NCBI RefSeq assembly: GCF_002140915.1
Contig: NZ_NGKU01000001.1
Location: 2,432,628 to 2,496,627, forward strand
Direction of reading: 5' to 3'
DNA from: Candidatus Enterococcus testudinis
GTDB lineage: Bacteria > Bacillota > Bacilli > Lactobacillales > Enterococcaceae
DNA length: 64,000 bases
The notes below the pieces were generated by a model. The model was not told the origin of the DNA and made no database searches. It worked only from the letters and a program-made list of their open reading frames with translations. Positions 44,722-59,683 of the stretch are shown here, piece by piece. The translations under genes and the position numbers were made by a program. Position 1 is the first letter of the stretch; each line of letters starts with the position of its first letter.

Positions 44722-45179
44722 CGAATCAACTGTTTGACCAAAATGATTTGATCAAATAGCTGTTGTCCTTCCTCATAGATTGACTCGGGATAATGTTTGA
44801 TAAAATAATTTTTTTGGCGACTATGCAAGATGAATCCTTCTGATTAATATAAATAGCGGGCAGGTGAGATATCTCCCGTTTTGATCAACAAATCAATCGT
44901 TGTTTGTTGCCGGTTATGCGCCAAAATGAAGGCCTCTGCTGCTTGCAGCAACTGTCGGCCGATGCCCCTATTTTGATGCGTAGGTGCGACGGCGATATTC
45001 ATGATTTCCCATGTATCGAGCTGTTGTTGAAAAACAATCATACCTACTGGGCAATCTTGCTCCGCAAACACCAGTACTTGACTTTGGGCAAGATACGTTT
45101 CAACGGTCTCTCTATCTGGATCTGCATCCAACAACAACCGCCATGGATATGTCTCGCCTGCATGCAACGAACGAATCAC
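44715..45179 (-). pseudogene. GNAT acetyltransferase interrupted by an in-frame TAA
   Basis: The frame starts at GTG 45179, 8 bases after AAAGGAG. It has the GNAT acetyl-CoA motif (NIAVAPTHQNRGIGRQLL) and then stops at TAA 44846-44844 after YLY. The same frame continues without another stop to TGA at 44717-44715 and encodes SEGFILHSRQKNYF, then HYPESIYEEG, the expected C-terminal part of this GNAT subfamily. There a Q usually follows LY (CAA to TAA is one base change). The full gene would be 154 codons. The truncated product lacks the last beta strands and is probably non-functional. Confidence 0.82.
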
Positions 45180-45224
45180 GCTGTTCACTCCTTTCTACTC
45201 TTTGATAGCGTTCAGATATGTCTA

Positions 45225-45503
45225 TCACTTTTTCTTATATGAACGATAGATTGGTTTTTCGGTATCCACCGTATTGCGTTTTAAAGAAAAGTGACGCGGT
45301 ACATAATCGATGCCGCCTTTGACAAAAGGATGGCAGCGTAGGATGCGGGAAATCCCCATCGTTGTCCCCTTCACTGCGCCATGCACTTGGATTGCTTGGA
45401 TCATATAACTTGAACAGGTTGGATAATAACGGCAACTGGGGGGGAATAAGGGCGAAATAAAGCGCTGATAAAACCGAACCAATCCAATCAATAATTTACT
45501 CAT
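45225..45503 (-). CDS. yidD: YidD, membrane protein insertion efficiency factor
   Basis: 92-residue YidD. The family core is [27 protein letters not shown], with conserved cysteines, then [20 protein letters not shown]. It assists YidC-dependent membrane insertion by an unknown mechanism. ATG at 45503 follows AAAGGAAG; the frame opens further upstream inside the epuA terminator. Confidence 0.95.
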   Translation of the reverse strand: MSKLLIGLVRFYQRFISPLFPPSCRYYPTCSSYMIQAIQVHGAVKGTTMGISRILRCHPFVKGGIDYVPRHFSLKRNTVDTEKPIYRSYKKK

Positions 45504-45544
45504 AAGATATGCTTCCTTTTCTATCATAGACTCACAACCAGATG

Positions 45545-45580
45545 AAAAAAAACTAGGACAAAGCATGGGCCTTATCCTAG
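45545..45580 (-). terminator. Terminator after epuA
   Basis: CTAGGA pairs with TCCTAG across a 16-base loop, then T8 on the minus strand. Confidence 0.75.
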
Positions 45581-45588
45581 TCGCCTAT

Positions 45589-45765
45589 TTATTTCATGAA
45601 ATCTAAAATATGATTCCAAAGACTTGGAGAGAATACTTTAAAGGGACTGCCGTCACCAATAATGCCGTAGCCAATCATCGTGCCAGCCAAAAATAGCAAA
45701 ATGGCACCTAAAATAACCAACAATATTTTCATTAAGCTAGTTAAAATATAGCGATTCAAGTTCAC
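45589..45765 (-). CDS. epuA: EpuA-like small membrane protein (annotated as RNA polymerase subunit beta-associated)
   Basis: 58-residue protein from a GTG start at 45765 (after GGAGAG) to TAA at 45589. One transmembrane helix (ILLVILGAILLFLAGTMIGYG) is followed by a short extracytoplasmic tail (DGSPFKVFSPSLWNHILDF). It matches the EpuA family found directly after murA in streptococci and enterococci. Databases often label it an RNA polymerase beta subunit because it is fused or named so; a polymerase role is unproven. Confidence 0.8.
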   Translation of the reverse strand: MNLNRYILTSLMKILLVILGAILLFLAGTMIGYGIIGDGSPFKVFSPSLWNHILDFMK

Positions 45766-45784
45766 CTTTATCTCTCCTATTCAA

Positions 45785-47077
45785 CTATGCAGTGACGGTT
45801 GCTGTTTCTTCAACTGCTTCTGAGACCCGTTCAACATCAGCGCCTAGTTGTTGCAATTTTTGATGGAATTTGTAATAGCCGCGATCCAAATATTTCAAGT
45901 TGCGGACCCGTGTGCGGCCAGTTGAGCGTAAGCCCAATAAAATCAATGCTGCAGCAGCACGCAAATCAGTTGCGTAAACCAATGCACCTTGTAATTCATG
46001 ACCGCCTTCGATCACTGCCACATTGCCATCGATTTTGACATGGGCATTCATGCGGCGCATTTCTTCCAAATGTTGGAATCGATTTTCAAAGACTGTTTCA
46101 TTGACCACACTTGTGCCAGCTGCCAATAATTGGATGGCAGACATTTGCGCTTGCATATCAGTTGGAAACCCTGGATGAGGCATCGTCTTGACATCTGTCG
46201 CCTTTAATTGTGCTGGTCCTACGACCCGAACGCCTTCAGGGACTTCAGTAATCGTTGCACCCATTTCAGTCAACTTAGAAATCAATGGACGATTGTGTTC
46301 AGAAATCGCATCCTTGATGATCACATCGCCTTCTGTCATCGCTGCTGCCACCATAAAAGTTCCCGCTTCGATACGATCTTGAACGATCGAATGGCTGACC
46401 GCATGCAGATGATCGACACCTTCGATGCGCATTGTTTCTGTTCCGGCACCAAATACTTTGGCACCCATTTTATTCAAGATATTCGCTAAGTCAACGATCT
46501 CAGGTTCCCGCGCAACGTTTTCGATCGTCGTCGTTCCTTTGGCTTTGACTGCGGCCATCATGATGTTTTGAGTGGCGCCGACACTTGGAAAGTCTAAATA
46601 AATACTGCTTCCTTTTAATTCATCGGCAATTGCTTCTATGTATCCATCTTTTTGAATGATCTCAGCACCTAACGCTTGAAATCCTTTCAAGTGTAAATCG
46701 ATTGGTCGTTTGCCAATGGCACATCCGCCAGGCATTGCGACTTTCGCATGACCATTGCGGGCCAATAATGGACCCATTACAACGATTGAGGCACGCATTT
46801 GACTAACATACTCATAAGGCGCTTCAATCGCCAAATCTTTTGATGCATCGATCGTCATTTTATTTTTATCTTTATCAAAATCGATTGCGACATTTAGGTG
46901 TCGAATCACTTCTCTCATTGTTAAAACATCAGATAGAATTGGTACATTTGTCAAAGTCGTTGTACCTTCTTCTGCCAACAAGCTTGCCGCTAAGATTGGT
47001 AAAACAGCATTTTTTGCCCCTTCGATCTTCACTGTACCAGTTAGTCGATTACCACCTTGAACGATCATTTCTTCCAT
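45785..47077 (-). CDS. murA: MurA, UDP-GlcNAc 1-carboxyvinyltransferase
   Basis: 430-residue EPSP-synthase-fold enzyme catalysing the first committed step of peptidoglycan synthesis (enolpyruvyl transfer from PEP). The catalytic, fosfomycin-targeted cysteine is in [15 protein letters not shown] at about residue 117. The N-terminal [16 protein letters not shown] is the UDP-GlcNAc-binding signature. ATG at 47077 follows TTGGAGGG; the frame extends to 47125 without a ribosome site. Low-GC Gram-positives often carry two MurA copies; this one is the copy downstream of the ATP synthase operon. Confidence 0.96.
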   Translation of the reverse strand: MEEMIVQGGNRLTGTVKIEGAKNAVLPILAASLLAEEGTTTLTNVPILSDVLTMREVIRHLNVAIDFDKDKNKMTIDASKDLAIEAPYEYVSQMRASIVVMGPLLARNGHAKVAMPGGCAIGKRPIDLHLKGFQALGAEIIQKDGYIEAIADELKGSSIYLDFPSVGATQNIMMAAVKAKGTTTIENVAREPEIVDLANILNKMGAKVFGAGTETMRIEGVDHLHAVSHSIVQDRIEAGTFMVAAAMTEGDVIIKDAISEHNRPLISKLTEMGATITEVPEGVRVVGPAQLKATDVKTMPHPGFPTDMQAQMSAIQLLAAGTSVVNETVFENRFQHLEEMRRMNAHVKIDGNVAVIEGGHELQGALVYATDLRAAAALILLGLRSTGRTRVRNLKYLDRGYYKFHQKLQQLGADVERVSEAVEETATVTA

Positions 47078-47169
47078 TATGTTCCCTCCAAATAATGCGC
47101 TGAGACCTATACAAAACCTTGCCAATTATAGCACGGATTCTTGTATACTTGCATATATTATTGAAAATC

Positions 47170-47403
47170 TTAAAATCCTATTAAAAATAAATTGCGACAA
47201 AGCGCGATCAGTTCAAGAAAAAAAGTACTCGCTGTATATCCTAATACGATCGCCATAAGCACCATGACCATTCTAATTTGTGTGGTTTGCAATGCTTTAA
47301 AAAAAGCATCGATCCGCACGGATTGTAATGCCCAAAAGGCAAGATAAATAAAAGCCAAATGACTGACGATTCGAATGATCGCATCGATCCCATATACTTG
47401 CAT
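47170..47403 (-). CDS. DUF1146 family small membrane protein
   Basis: 77-residue protein with two hydrophobic helices (SHLAFIYLAFWALQSV and MVMVLMAIVLGYTASTFFLEL) joined by a short basic loop. This is DUF1146 (YwzB), typically found between atpC and murA in Firmicutes. Function is unknown. Confidence 0.88.
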   Translation of the reverse strand: MQVYGIDAIIRIVSHLAFIYLAFWALQSVRIDAFFKALQTTQIRMVMVLMAIVLGYTASTFFLELIALCRNLFLIGF

Positions 47404-47527
47404 AACATGACTCCTTTTTTATGAACGTTACTATCATAACACAAACCTGTAAATATAAAAAATAATCTTTCCTTAAAATGGCAATAAAAGTCTTTAAAAA
47501 GTTTTTAAAACGTTTTCTTTGGAATAC

Positions 47528-47558
47528 AAAAAAACAAAGGCCGCAGCCTTTGCTTTTT
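47528..47558 (-). terminator. Terminator of the atp operon
   Basis: CAAAGGC pairs with GCCTTTG around TGCG, flanked by A7 and T7, directly after atpC. Confidence 0.92.
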
Positions 47559-47981
47559 TTATGAGTGTTTAGACACATTGATCCGGTTGATTGCGCGATG
47601 CAATGCCACCGTTGCTCTACGCAGTTGATCAACATCTTCTACTTGCTTCGCTTCTTCGATTTGACGTTCTGCACGTTGTTTGGCACGTTCAGCTCGGGAT
47701 ACATCGATATCTCGATCACGTTCCGCACTATCGGCCACGATCGATACGACATTGTCACGAACCTCTAAAATACCACCGTTAACGGCAACCCAGTCTACGT
47801 GGGTATCAGAATCGACCCGTTTGACCCGTATTTCATCGATAGCCAATGGGACAATGATCGGTGCATGCCGCGGCAAAATACCTATCTCACCGTCTGTCGT
47901 ACGCGCAACGACGATTTGGGCATGATGATCGTAAACCAAACCAGCAGGTGTCACCACATTCACTGTTAGAAAATGATCCAT
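47559..47981 (-). CDS. atpC: AtpC, ATP synthase epsilon subunit
   Basis: 140-residue epsilon subunit. The N-terminal beta-sandwich ([35 protein letters not shown]) contacts gamma and the c ring. The C-terminal helical hairpin ([16 protein letters not shown]) can inhibit ATPase activity. ATG at 47981 follows GAGGGG. It is the last gene of the operon. Confidence 0.95.
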   Translation of the reverse strand: MDHFLTVNVVTPAGLVYDHHAQIVVARTTDGEIGILPRHAPIIVPLAIDEIRVKRVDSDTHVDWVAVNGGILEVRDNVVSIVADSAERDRDIDVSRAERAKQRAERQIEEAKQVEDVDQLRRATVALHRAINRINVSKHS

Positions 47982-48013
47982 GAGGTTCCCCTCTTTCTTC
48001 ATGGCTAATTAAA

Positions 48014-50349
<2,336 letters not shown>

Positions 50350-50364
50350 CTTTTCTCACCTCTT

Positions 50365-51933
<1,569 letters not shown>

Positions 51934-51944
51934 TTATCTCTTGT

Positions 51945-52487
51945 TTATCTGCCCATTTGCTGACGCAGATAATCCAGCTGGCTCTTTATACTACCATCGA
52001 TTACTTGATGGTTTGCTTCAACGATGACCCCACCTAAAATCTCTGGATCGACCGCTGTTTTTAATTGTGCTTGTTTGTATCCTAGTTTCAGGGCAATCTG
52101 TTGTTCGATCGCGGATTTTTGTTCCGCTGAAAGTGCAACTGCTGTAGTGACAGTACCTAGGACCAACCCTTGGTATTCATCATAACGGCGTTCATATTCA
52201 TCAATGATCAATAACAGATCATCCATTCGATTGTATTCATAGACGATCTCTAAGAAATTTCTGACTAACCCGTCAAAACCTTTCAACAACTGATCAAACA
52301 ATTTTCTTTTTTCATGAATGTCTAAATGATTGTCAGTGACGATTTGCCCAAATTCAGGTAACGCTTGATACACCTGACGCAGTGTCAATAATTCTTGATA
52401 AACCTCTGTTAAGCGCTGTTCGTCTATCGCCAATTCGAACAAGGCTTTTCCATAGCGTTTACCGACTGTGAATTTATCGAGTTTCAT
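51945..52487 (-). CDS. atpH: AtpH, ATP synthase delta subunit
   Basis: 180-residue stator protein linking the b stalk to the top of the alpha-beta hexamer. It starts KLDKFTVGKRYGKALFELA and ends with the conserved DPEILGGVIVEANHQVIDGS block. The start overlaps the end of atpF by 14 bases. Confidence 0.95.
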   Translation of the reverse strand: MKLDKFTVGKRYGKALFELAIDEQRLTEVYQELLTLRQVYQALPEFGQIVTDNHLDIHEKRKLFDQLLKGFDGLVRNFLEIVYEYNRMDDLLLIIDEYERRYDEYQGLVLGTVTTAVALSAEQKSAIEQQIALKLGYKQAQLKTAVDPEILGGVIVEANHQVIDGSIKSQLDYLRQQMGR

Positions 52488-52998
52488 TCACTGATCCTAA
52501 TCCTTCGATATATTGATTGATGAGGGATTCATGATTTTCGGGAGTCAATTCGCGGCCTAAGATTTTTTCTGCAATTTGAAGTGATAATTCTGCAACATCA
52601 TCTTTCACTTCTTTTAGTGCAGTTTCTTTTTCAAGGGTGATATCTGAATTGGCTTTTTCTTTCAAGCGGGTAACCTCTTCTTTGGTTTCGCTCAAAATAT
52701 TTTGCCGACTTAATTCACCGCTGTCTTTGGCGCTCTTGATGATCTCCGCAGCTTCTGAATGAGAGCTGGCCAATTGATCTTGGCGTTCTTTTTCCAGTTT
52801 TGCTGCATTCAAACGTGATTGTTCCGCTGAATCCAAATCATTGGCGATTTTATCTTCCCGTTTTTGCATCATGCTGCTGATGGCATCCCATGCAAAGTGT
52901 TTCAATAAGAATAGCAAAAGAAGAATTGATCCGCTGACAACAATAATATTGCCGAGCATGGCATTTTGTACTTCCGCTATAACCAACTGATTTAGCAT
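52474..52998 (-). CDS. atpF: AtpF, ATP synthase b subunit
   Basis: 174-residue peripheral stalk subunit: one N-terminal membrane helix (ILLLLFLLKHFAWDAI), then a long charged coiled coil (DLDSAEQSRLNAAKLEKERQD). The ending SLINQYIEG is usual for the family. Confidence 0.95.
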   Translation of the reverse strand: MLNQLVIAEVQNAMLGNIIVVSGSILLLLFLLKHFAWDAISSMMQKREDKIANDLDSAEQSRLNAAKLEKERQDQLASSHSEAAEIIKSAKDSGELSRQNILSETKEEVTRLKEKANSDITLEKETALKEVKDDVAELSLQIAEKILGRELTPENHESLINQYIEGLGSVNETR

Positions 52999-53086
52999 AA
53001 CGATTCTTCCTTTCTGAAAGTCCTTGGTTCATGATAAAAAAGCAAAAACGAGGACAATTGTTCGTTTCTGCCTTTTCACTTTCGTC

Positions 53087-53311
<225 letters not shown>

Positions 53312-53327
53312 CTAATGTGTGTACTGA

Positions 53328-54339
<1,012 letters not shown>

Positions 54340-54798
54340 TTAGAAATTTCTGAGAGCCCGATCGATTTGTCTTTCCTGATCTTTACGTTTCAACGATTCA
54401 CGCTTGTCGTACTCGCGTTTCCCCTTTGCAAGTCCAATCAAAACCTTGGCATAACCGTCCTTGATATAGACTTTTAAAGGGATGATCGTCATCCCAGTAT
54501 TCTTGCTTTCACCAATCAATCGTGCGATTTGCTTTTTGTGCAGCAACAGCTTTCTGGTGCGTAATGGATCATGATTGAACATATTTCCTTGCTCATAAGG
54601 ACTGATATGGACATTGACTAAGAAAGCTTCGCCATTTCGCAGGCGGACAAATCCATCTTTCAAATTGATTCGGCTGTTGCGAATGGCCTTGATCTCTGTT
54701 CCTTGCAACACGATTCCCGCCTCGATCGTATCGAGAATCGTGTAATCATGGCGGGCCTTTTTGTTTTGGGCAATCAGTTTCCCTTCCCCTTTAGGCAT
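54340..54798 (-). CDS. smpB: SmpB, tmRNA-binding protein
   Basis: 152-residue SsrA-binding protein for trans-translation rescue of stalled ribosomes. It has [30 protein letters not shown], and the basic C-terminal tail ([16 protein letters not shown]) that mimics mRNA in the decoding channel. ATG at 54798 follows GGAGGG. It lies next to rnr, whose product degrades the rescued messages. Confidence 0.96.
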   Translation of the reverse strand: MPKGEGKLIAQNKKARHDYTILDTIEAGIVLQGTEIKAIRNSRINLKDGFVRLRNGEAFLVNVHISPYEQGNMFNHDPLRTRKLLLHKKQIARLIGESKNTGMTIIPLKVYIKDGYAKVLIGLAKGKREYDKRESLKRKDQERQIDRALRNF

Positions 54799-54813
54799 GA
54801 AGCATCCCTCCAA

Positions 54814-57189
54814 TTATTTTTTCTTGATTCCTTTGTAAAAAGGTTTTTTCTTCTTGTTGCCGTTTTTCTTTGGCTTCCCTTTTCCATTGCCTTCATGACG
54901 TTTGTCATCCGAGCGTTGTTGGTTTCTGCCAGTTTTACTTTTATCTTTACCTTTGCTGTTGCGGCCGTGCTGCGCCTGTTGTGGACGCTGGTTTCCTTTG
55001 CCTTTTGGTGCTTGCAGTTTAGGGATTTCTTCTGCTTCTACCAATTCAAAATCGATTTCTCTTGTTTCAGGATCTGACTTGATGACTTTGATTCTGACTT
55101 TTTGACCAATTTTAAAGGTCAACCCAGTGCGTTCGCCGACTAACGCCAAATGATTTTCCAAATAATGGAAATAGTCTTGCTTAAGGGCTGTGATATGGAT
55201 CAGCCCTTCAATTGTATTTGGTAATTCGATGAATAACCCGAATTTGACTACCGAGCTAATGATGCCATCGAATTCTTCACCGACTTTATCAGATAGATAT
55301 TCGGCTTTCTTCAGCGCATCCACTTCCCGTTCTGCTTCTACAGCCCGACGTTCCATTTGCGAACTATGGAGAGCGATATCGGGCAAAACAGCCGCCCATT
55401 TTTCCTGATTGGTCTCTGACGGATCTTCTGTATAAGAACGAATCAATCGATGGACGATCAAGTCTGGATAGCGGCGAATTGGAGAAGTAAAGTGGGTATA
55501 GTCTTCAGCTGCTAAGCCATAGTGGCCGACATTTTCTTCTGAATATTTGGCCTGCTGCATACTGCGCAGCAACATCGTATTGACGACCATTGCTTCTGGT
55601 TTGTCCGCTACATCTTCAACGATTTGCTGCAATTGTTTTGGCGAGATCGAGCCATTGCTTTGTTTGACAACGATGCCTAATGCCGATGCAAAATCAAAGA
55701 AACGACGCATTTTTTCTTCTTTAGGCTCTTCATGGATCCGATAGATGAAGGGAAAATGCAAGCGATTGAAGTGGCGGGCCACTGTCTCATTGGCAGCCAG
55801 CATAAATGATTCAATCATTCGTTCTCCCACACCACGTTCTCGCAATACGATTTCTTGCGGATGTCCTTCACCGTCAACCAAGACTTTGGCTTCTCGGTCC
55901 TCAAAGGACACAGCGCCTCGTTTCGTCCGCATCGCCTCTAATACTTGATGCAATGCACGCATGTCATGAAACATCGGTACGAGGGCTTCATATTGCGCCG
56001 ACACCTCAGGATCATTTTCTTCTAAAATTTGATTGACTGCTTGATAGGTCATCCTGGCTGATGTTTGAATGATACTTTGGAAGATGTTGTAGTCCTTGAC
56101 TTGACCCTGTTGATCGATCCACATTTCGCAGCTCATAGTCAACCGTGGCACTTGGGGATTCAAGGAACAAATTCCGTTGGATAAGCGTTGAGGGATCATC
56201 GGGATCACACGATCCGTTAAATAGACACTCGTTCCCCGTTCATACGCTTCTTTATCCAGCGGGCTATTTTGGGTCACATAATAAGACACGTCTGCAATAT
56301 GCACACCTAAATAGAACCCCCCATCAGGCAATGCCTTCACAGTGACTGCATCATCTAAATCTTTTGCATCTGCACCATCGATCGTAACGATTTGCTGATC
56401 CCGCAAATCTCTCCGCTCCGGAAAATCGGCTGGATCAATCGTGTCTGGTACCGCATCCGCGGCGGCGAGTGTTTCTTCTTCAAATTTTGTTGGAATCCCG
56501 TTGGCCACAACGATCGACAAGATATCCATGCCTACATCATTTTTGTGTCCGACGACTTTGGTGATCAATCCTTCTAAACTCGTTGCATAGCCTTTTTCTG
56601 GATAATGACTGATTTCGACGATCACAATACTGCCATCGACTGGACGAATCCCTTGGGCACCAATAAATACTTTCAACTCACTAAGTTTTTTGTCTTTGGG
56701 CTGTACGACACCATACAAATCAGATTCTTCGATCTCTCGTTCATCGAACAACGTGAATTCACCCACCAATTGAGTGATGGCACGCTGCTTGATATCAACG
56801 ATTTTCCCTTCAGCACCTTTGTCTGAAAAAGGATCAGCGACATGGACAATATCAATGATGACCGTATCTCCATCCATTGCGTAATTGGTCGCTTCTTTAG
56901 GAATATAGACATCATCTTCTTCATCTGCTAAAGATACGAAGCCAAAGCCGCGCTCATTGGCACGAAAAGTCCCTTCGATCAAGACCCGCTCCATCGGCAG
57001 CTTGACTTTGCCTTTTTTATTGAAGATGACGGTGCCTTCTCTTTCCATTGCAGCAACCGTCTGAACGAGATTCTTGAAGTCGGTACTTTTTTGCAGTCCT
57101 AGCCCTTCAGCAATCTCTTCCATTGAAAAACTTTTCTTTTTACTGTCTTTCAAAAAGCTGACTATTTTTGTTTTGATATTTTCTGTCAT
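54814..57189 (-). CDS. rnr: RNase R, 3'-5' exoribonuclease
   Basis: 791-residue RNase II superfamily enzyme. The N-terminal helix-turn-helix and cold-shock domains are at residues 1-220. The catalytic RNB domain has DLRDQQIVTIDGADAKDLDDAV with its acidic metal ligands. An S1 domain at about 625-710 is followed by a Lys/Gln/Gly-rich tail of about 70 residues. It degrades structured RNA and works with SmpB-tmRNA. It is in one operon with secG, the esterase gene and smpB. Confidence 0.97.
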   Translation of the reverse strand: MTENIKTKIVSFLKDSKKKSFSMEEIAEGLGLQKSTDFKNLVQTVAAMEREGTVIFNKKGKVKLPMERVLIEGTFRANERGFGFVSLADEEDDVYIPKEATNYAMDGDTVIIDIVHVADPFSDKGAEGKIVDIKQRAITQLVGEFTLFDEREIEESDLYGVVQPKDKKLSELKVFIGAQGIRPVDGSIVIVEISHYPEKGYATSLEGLITKVVGHKNDVGMDILSIVVANGIPTKFEEETLAAADAVPDTIDPADFPERRDLRDQQIVTIDGADAKDLDDAVTVKALPDGGFYLGVHIADVSYYVTQNSPLDKEAYERGTSVYLTDRVIPMIPQRLSNGICSLNPQVPRLTMSCEMWIDQQGQVKDYNIFQSIIQTSARMTYQAVNQILEENDPEVSAQYEALVPMFHDMRALHQVLEAMRTKRGAVSFEDREAKVLVDGEGHPQEIVLRERGVGERMIESFMLAANETVARHFNRLHFPFIYRIHEEPKEEKMRRFFDFASALGIVVKQSNGSISPKQLQQIVEDVADKPEAMVVNTMLLRSMQQAKYSEENVGHYGLAAEDYTHFTSPIRRYPDLIVHRLIRSYTEDPSETNQEKWAAVLPDIALHSSQMERRAVEAEREVDALKKAEYLSDKVGEEFDGIISSVVKFGLFIELPNTIEGLIHITALKQDYFHYLENHLALVGERTGLTFKIGQKVRIKVIKSDPETREIDFELVEAEEIPKLQAPKGKGNQRPQQAQHGRNSKGKDKSKTGRNQQRSDDKRHEGNGKGKPKKNGNKKKKPFYKGIKKK

Positions 57190-57192
57190 TTC

Positions 57193-57945
57193 TCACTCTT
57201 TCCAAGCTAGTGTTTCTAGAAATGCAAACACGTCTTGCTCTAATTTTTTACGTTCAGGTCCTACTGTGACGACATGACCGCTTGCTGGATACCATTGCAG
57301 TGTATACGGCACGTGAGAGAGTCCCGCAGCAGTCTTAAACACTGTCTGCGGATCGATCATTTGATCTTTCCCTCCTTGGGCAAGGAAAATGGGCTTTTTG
57401 ATAGCCGATAAATTGGCTGCTGTTTCTTGCCCCACTGCCTCAATACCTGCCAATTGCTGACGCACTTTGGCCGGCACTTCTGCCAAGATGGTCTGTTTCT
57501 GTTGTTCAGTGACGTCTGCAAAGTCCAATACCATCGCTGCATATTTTTCAAAATTGATTGGAACTTGATTGTCAGTTTGAAACAATGGTGAACAAAACAC
57601 CCCGCCGCCAAGAAGTGTTTCGTCCTTCGTCAAGAGATCCATCGCCAGGATCCCACCCATCGATAATCCTAGAACCGCGATTTCTTGATACCCTTGATTT
57701 TTTACATAAGCTACTGCAGCCGCTGCATCTTCTTGCCATACATGCATGCCTTCATTCAGGATGTCCTCTGGATTGGGTGTCCCATGACCTGTAAACATGG
57801 GTGTATAAACGGTATATTCTTTCTGCTCTAAGAAACGACAAAGCATTCTGACGTCATTTGGACTGCCTGAATAGGCATGGAACAAAATGACTGCCCGCTT
57901 CCCATGGGGCGCAAATACTGGTTTTGGTTGATTAAAAGTTTTCAT
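57193..57945 (-). CDS. Carboxylesterase (Est30-like alpha/beta hydrolase)
   Basis: 250-residue hydrolase. The oxyanion region is ILFHAYSGSPNDVRML, the nucleophile serine is in VLGLSMGGILAM, and the acid and histidine are in GGKDQMIDPQ and PASGHVVTVG. It matches the carboxylesterase found next to secG and rnr in many Firmicutes. The natural substrate is unknown. It lies 4 bases before rnr. Confidence 0.9.
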   Translation of the reverse strand: MKTFNQPKPVFAPHGKRAVILFHAYSGSPNDVRMLCRFLEQKEYTVYTPMFTGHGTPNPEDILNEGMHVWQEDAAAAVAYVKNQGYQEIAVLGLSMGGILAMDLLTKDETLLGGGVFCSPLFQTDNQVPINFEKYAAMVLDFADVTEQQKQTILAEVPAKVRQQLAGIEAVGQETAANLSAIKKPIFLAQGGKDQMIDPQTVFKTAAGLSHVPYTLQWYPASGHVVTVGPERKKLEQDVFAFLETLAWKE

Positions 57946-58031
57946 CTTTTTCCTTTCACCTCACGACCAATTCTACCATAGTTCATGAAAATAGATTGGT
58001 TTTTACAATCAAAAAAAATTCCTAATAGACG

Positions 58032-58057
58032 AAAAAAACCTCTCACAAAGAGAGGTT
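58032..58057 (-). terminator. Terminator-like hairpin after secG
   Basis: AACCTCTC pairs with GAGAGGTT around a 5-base loop, then T-rich sequence on the minus strand. It may separate secG from the esterase-rnr-smpB unit. Confidence 0.8.
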
Positions 58058-58071
58058 CAGCGGTAATTTGA

Positions 58072-58308
58072 TTAACTTGATGATAGATAAGCCAAAATAA
58101 AGAGCAAAACCATCCAAACAAAGCCTAAAACAGCTGTTGAACGTTGCATGACCGCTTCAAATCCGCGGGCTTTTTGCTTACCGAACAATTGATCTGCGCC
58201 GCCAGAAAATGCGCTTGCTGCACTATTTTGTTTACTAGGCTGCATCATGATCGTGATGACCATAATAATGGAAATAACAATCACTGCGGTGAGTAAAAGA
58301 TTATACAC
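58072..58308 (-). CDS. secG: SecG, preprotein translocase subunit
   Basis: 78-residue membrane protein with two helices flanking the conserved QPSKQNSAASAFSGGADQLFG loop. It assists SecYEG-SecA export. The GTG start at 58308 follows AGGAGGAG; the frame opens at 58359 without a better site. Confidence 0.93.
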   Translation of the reverse strand: MYNLLLTAVIVISIIMVITIMMQPSKQNSAASAFSGGADQLFGKQKARGFEAVMQRSTAVLGFVWMVLLFILAYLSSS

Positions 58309-58440
58309 GATAGCTCCTCCTCGCTTGCTAAAGTTGTCTTTTCCATTGTACCATCCCACACACGATTAAGCTACCATAAATCGTATCCTTTGCAAATCGC
58401 AACATGAACTGATCAATCAATTAACCTTTTGTCAACATCA

Positions 58441-58713
58441 TCAACGAGCTAAAACATCATCGTAAGCTGGTTTTTCTTTGAATTCTTTTACAGCAAAGGA
58501 ACAGACCGGCATGATTTTTTTCTTTTCACGGCGGGCTTTTTCCACAACAGCTGCCAATAGTTTTTGTGCCAGCTGCTGTCCCCGATAGTGACTGTCAACA
58601 AACGTATGATCCACGACCAAGACATCTCCTGATGCTTCTTGCCAAGTGATTTCACCCACTTCTGTCTCCTCATCATATAATGCAAACCGTTTGTTTTCTT
58701 CTTTAATTTCCAT
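58441..58713 (-). CDS. Small GNAT-like acetyltransferase (YjdJ type)
   Basis: 90-residue GNAT-fold protein with the acetyl-CoA loop VDSHYRGQQLAQKLL and the ending IMPVCSFAVKEF. It belongs to the short N-acetyltransferase subfamily (YjdJ/Gtt1-like). The substrate is unknown. The start overlaps the end of the upstream alpha/beta hydrolase gene by 11 bases, so the two are cotranscribed. Confidence 0.88.
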   Translation of the reverse strand: MEIKEENKRFALYDEETEVGEITWQEASGDVLVVDHTFVDSHYRGQQLAQKLLAAVVEKARREKKKIMPVCSFAVKEFKEKPAYDDVLAR

Positions 58714-59683
58714 TCTCTACATCCTTCCTATCAGACAAAGTCTGTGGTTGTTGTTGTGCAATAAAGCCAAGCACCGTCGGCCAGTACTCAGGCGCATCCG
58801 TAACTGCTTGCAAATGACCCATTTCAGGAAAAACCACTTGCTGCTTTGTTCCAGCAGTTGCTTCCATCAACGTATTGGATTCACTGACTGCCAAAAAAGT
58901 ATCCGCTTCTCCGTGTAAGAACAAGACAGGCAAGTGATTGCTGCCAATCTGTCGTGTCACAGATATTTGCAAAAAAGGGTACCCCACTAGCTGCTTGCTG
59001 TATCGGTTCGCAATCCGTAAAAAACGTTTGATTGGCAATCGAGAAAATTGTGGCAAACTCGAACGGATCCCGCTATAGACCGAAGTATAACTACTATCTG
59101 CAATCAGTCCAGAAACTTGTGTCGGCATCACTTCCCCACTGGCCAATAATAGGGTTGCTGCCCCCATCCCAAGACCATACAGATAAATACGAGATTGATT
59201 GTCTTTTTCTAAGACTGTATCGATCCATAAAAGCAAGTCCAACCGATCCAACCAGCCTAAGCCGATTTCTTTGCCCTCACTGCGCCCATGTGCCCTTAAA
59301 TCAGGAACCAATACATTATACCCTGCTTGCCAAAATTTCTCAGCAGGACCTTGGCAATCTGAACGTCCATCGCTGCGATAGCCATGCAGGCAAATCACCC
59401 ATGTCTTGGCACACTGGTCAAACACTCTTGCTGTCAATAATAAATCATCACCGGAAACCAATGTGCAATCTGCACCTTGATCCCAGAATGAATCTACGTT
59501 TTCATTTATTCTATTTTCATAAGGAATACCCAATTTTTTTCTGCCTTCTTTGACGTACCATTCGTTGTTTCGCATAATGATGGCCGAAACGAAATAGCGA
59601 ACACCTTTTTTAAGATGCGCAGTACGGTAGATGTAATATAAAGAACCACATAAAATAAGCAATACGATCAATAACCAAATCAT
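58703..59683 (-). CDS. Membrane-anchored alpha/beta hydrolase with the nucleophile serine replaced by glycine
   Basis: 326-residue protein: an N-terminal membrane anchor (IWLLIVLLILCGSLYYIY), then a serine aminopeptidase-like alpha/beta fold with WVICLHGYRSDGRSD. The nucleophile elbow, normally GxSxG, reads YLYGLGMGAATLL, so glycine stands where serine is expected. The acid (LHGEADTFL) and histidine (EMGHLQAV) remain. The product may be inactive or use another mechanism. ATG at 59683 follows GGGGGG; the frame reaches further upstream into the adhesin terminator. Confidence 0.85.
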   Translation of the reverse strand: MIWLLIVLLILCGSLYYIYRTAHLKKGVRYFVSAIIMRNNEWYVKEGRKKLGIPYENRINENVDSFWDQGADCTLVSGDDLLLTARVFDQCAKTWVICLHGYRSDGRSDCQGPAEKFWQAGYNVLVPDLRAHGRSEGKEIGLGWLDRLDLLLWIDTVLEKDNQSRIYLYGLGMGAATLLLASGEVMPTQVSGLIADSSYTSVYSGIRSSLPQFSRLPIKRFLRIANRYSKQLVGYPFLQISVTRQIGSNHLPVLFLHGEADTFLAVSESNTLMEATAGTKQQVVFPEMGHLQAVTDAPEYWPTVLGFIAQQQPQTLSDRKDVENGN

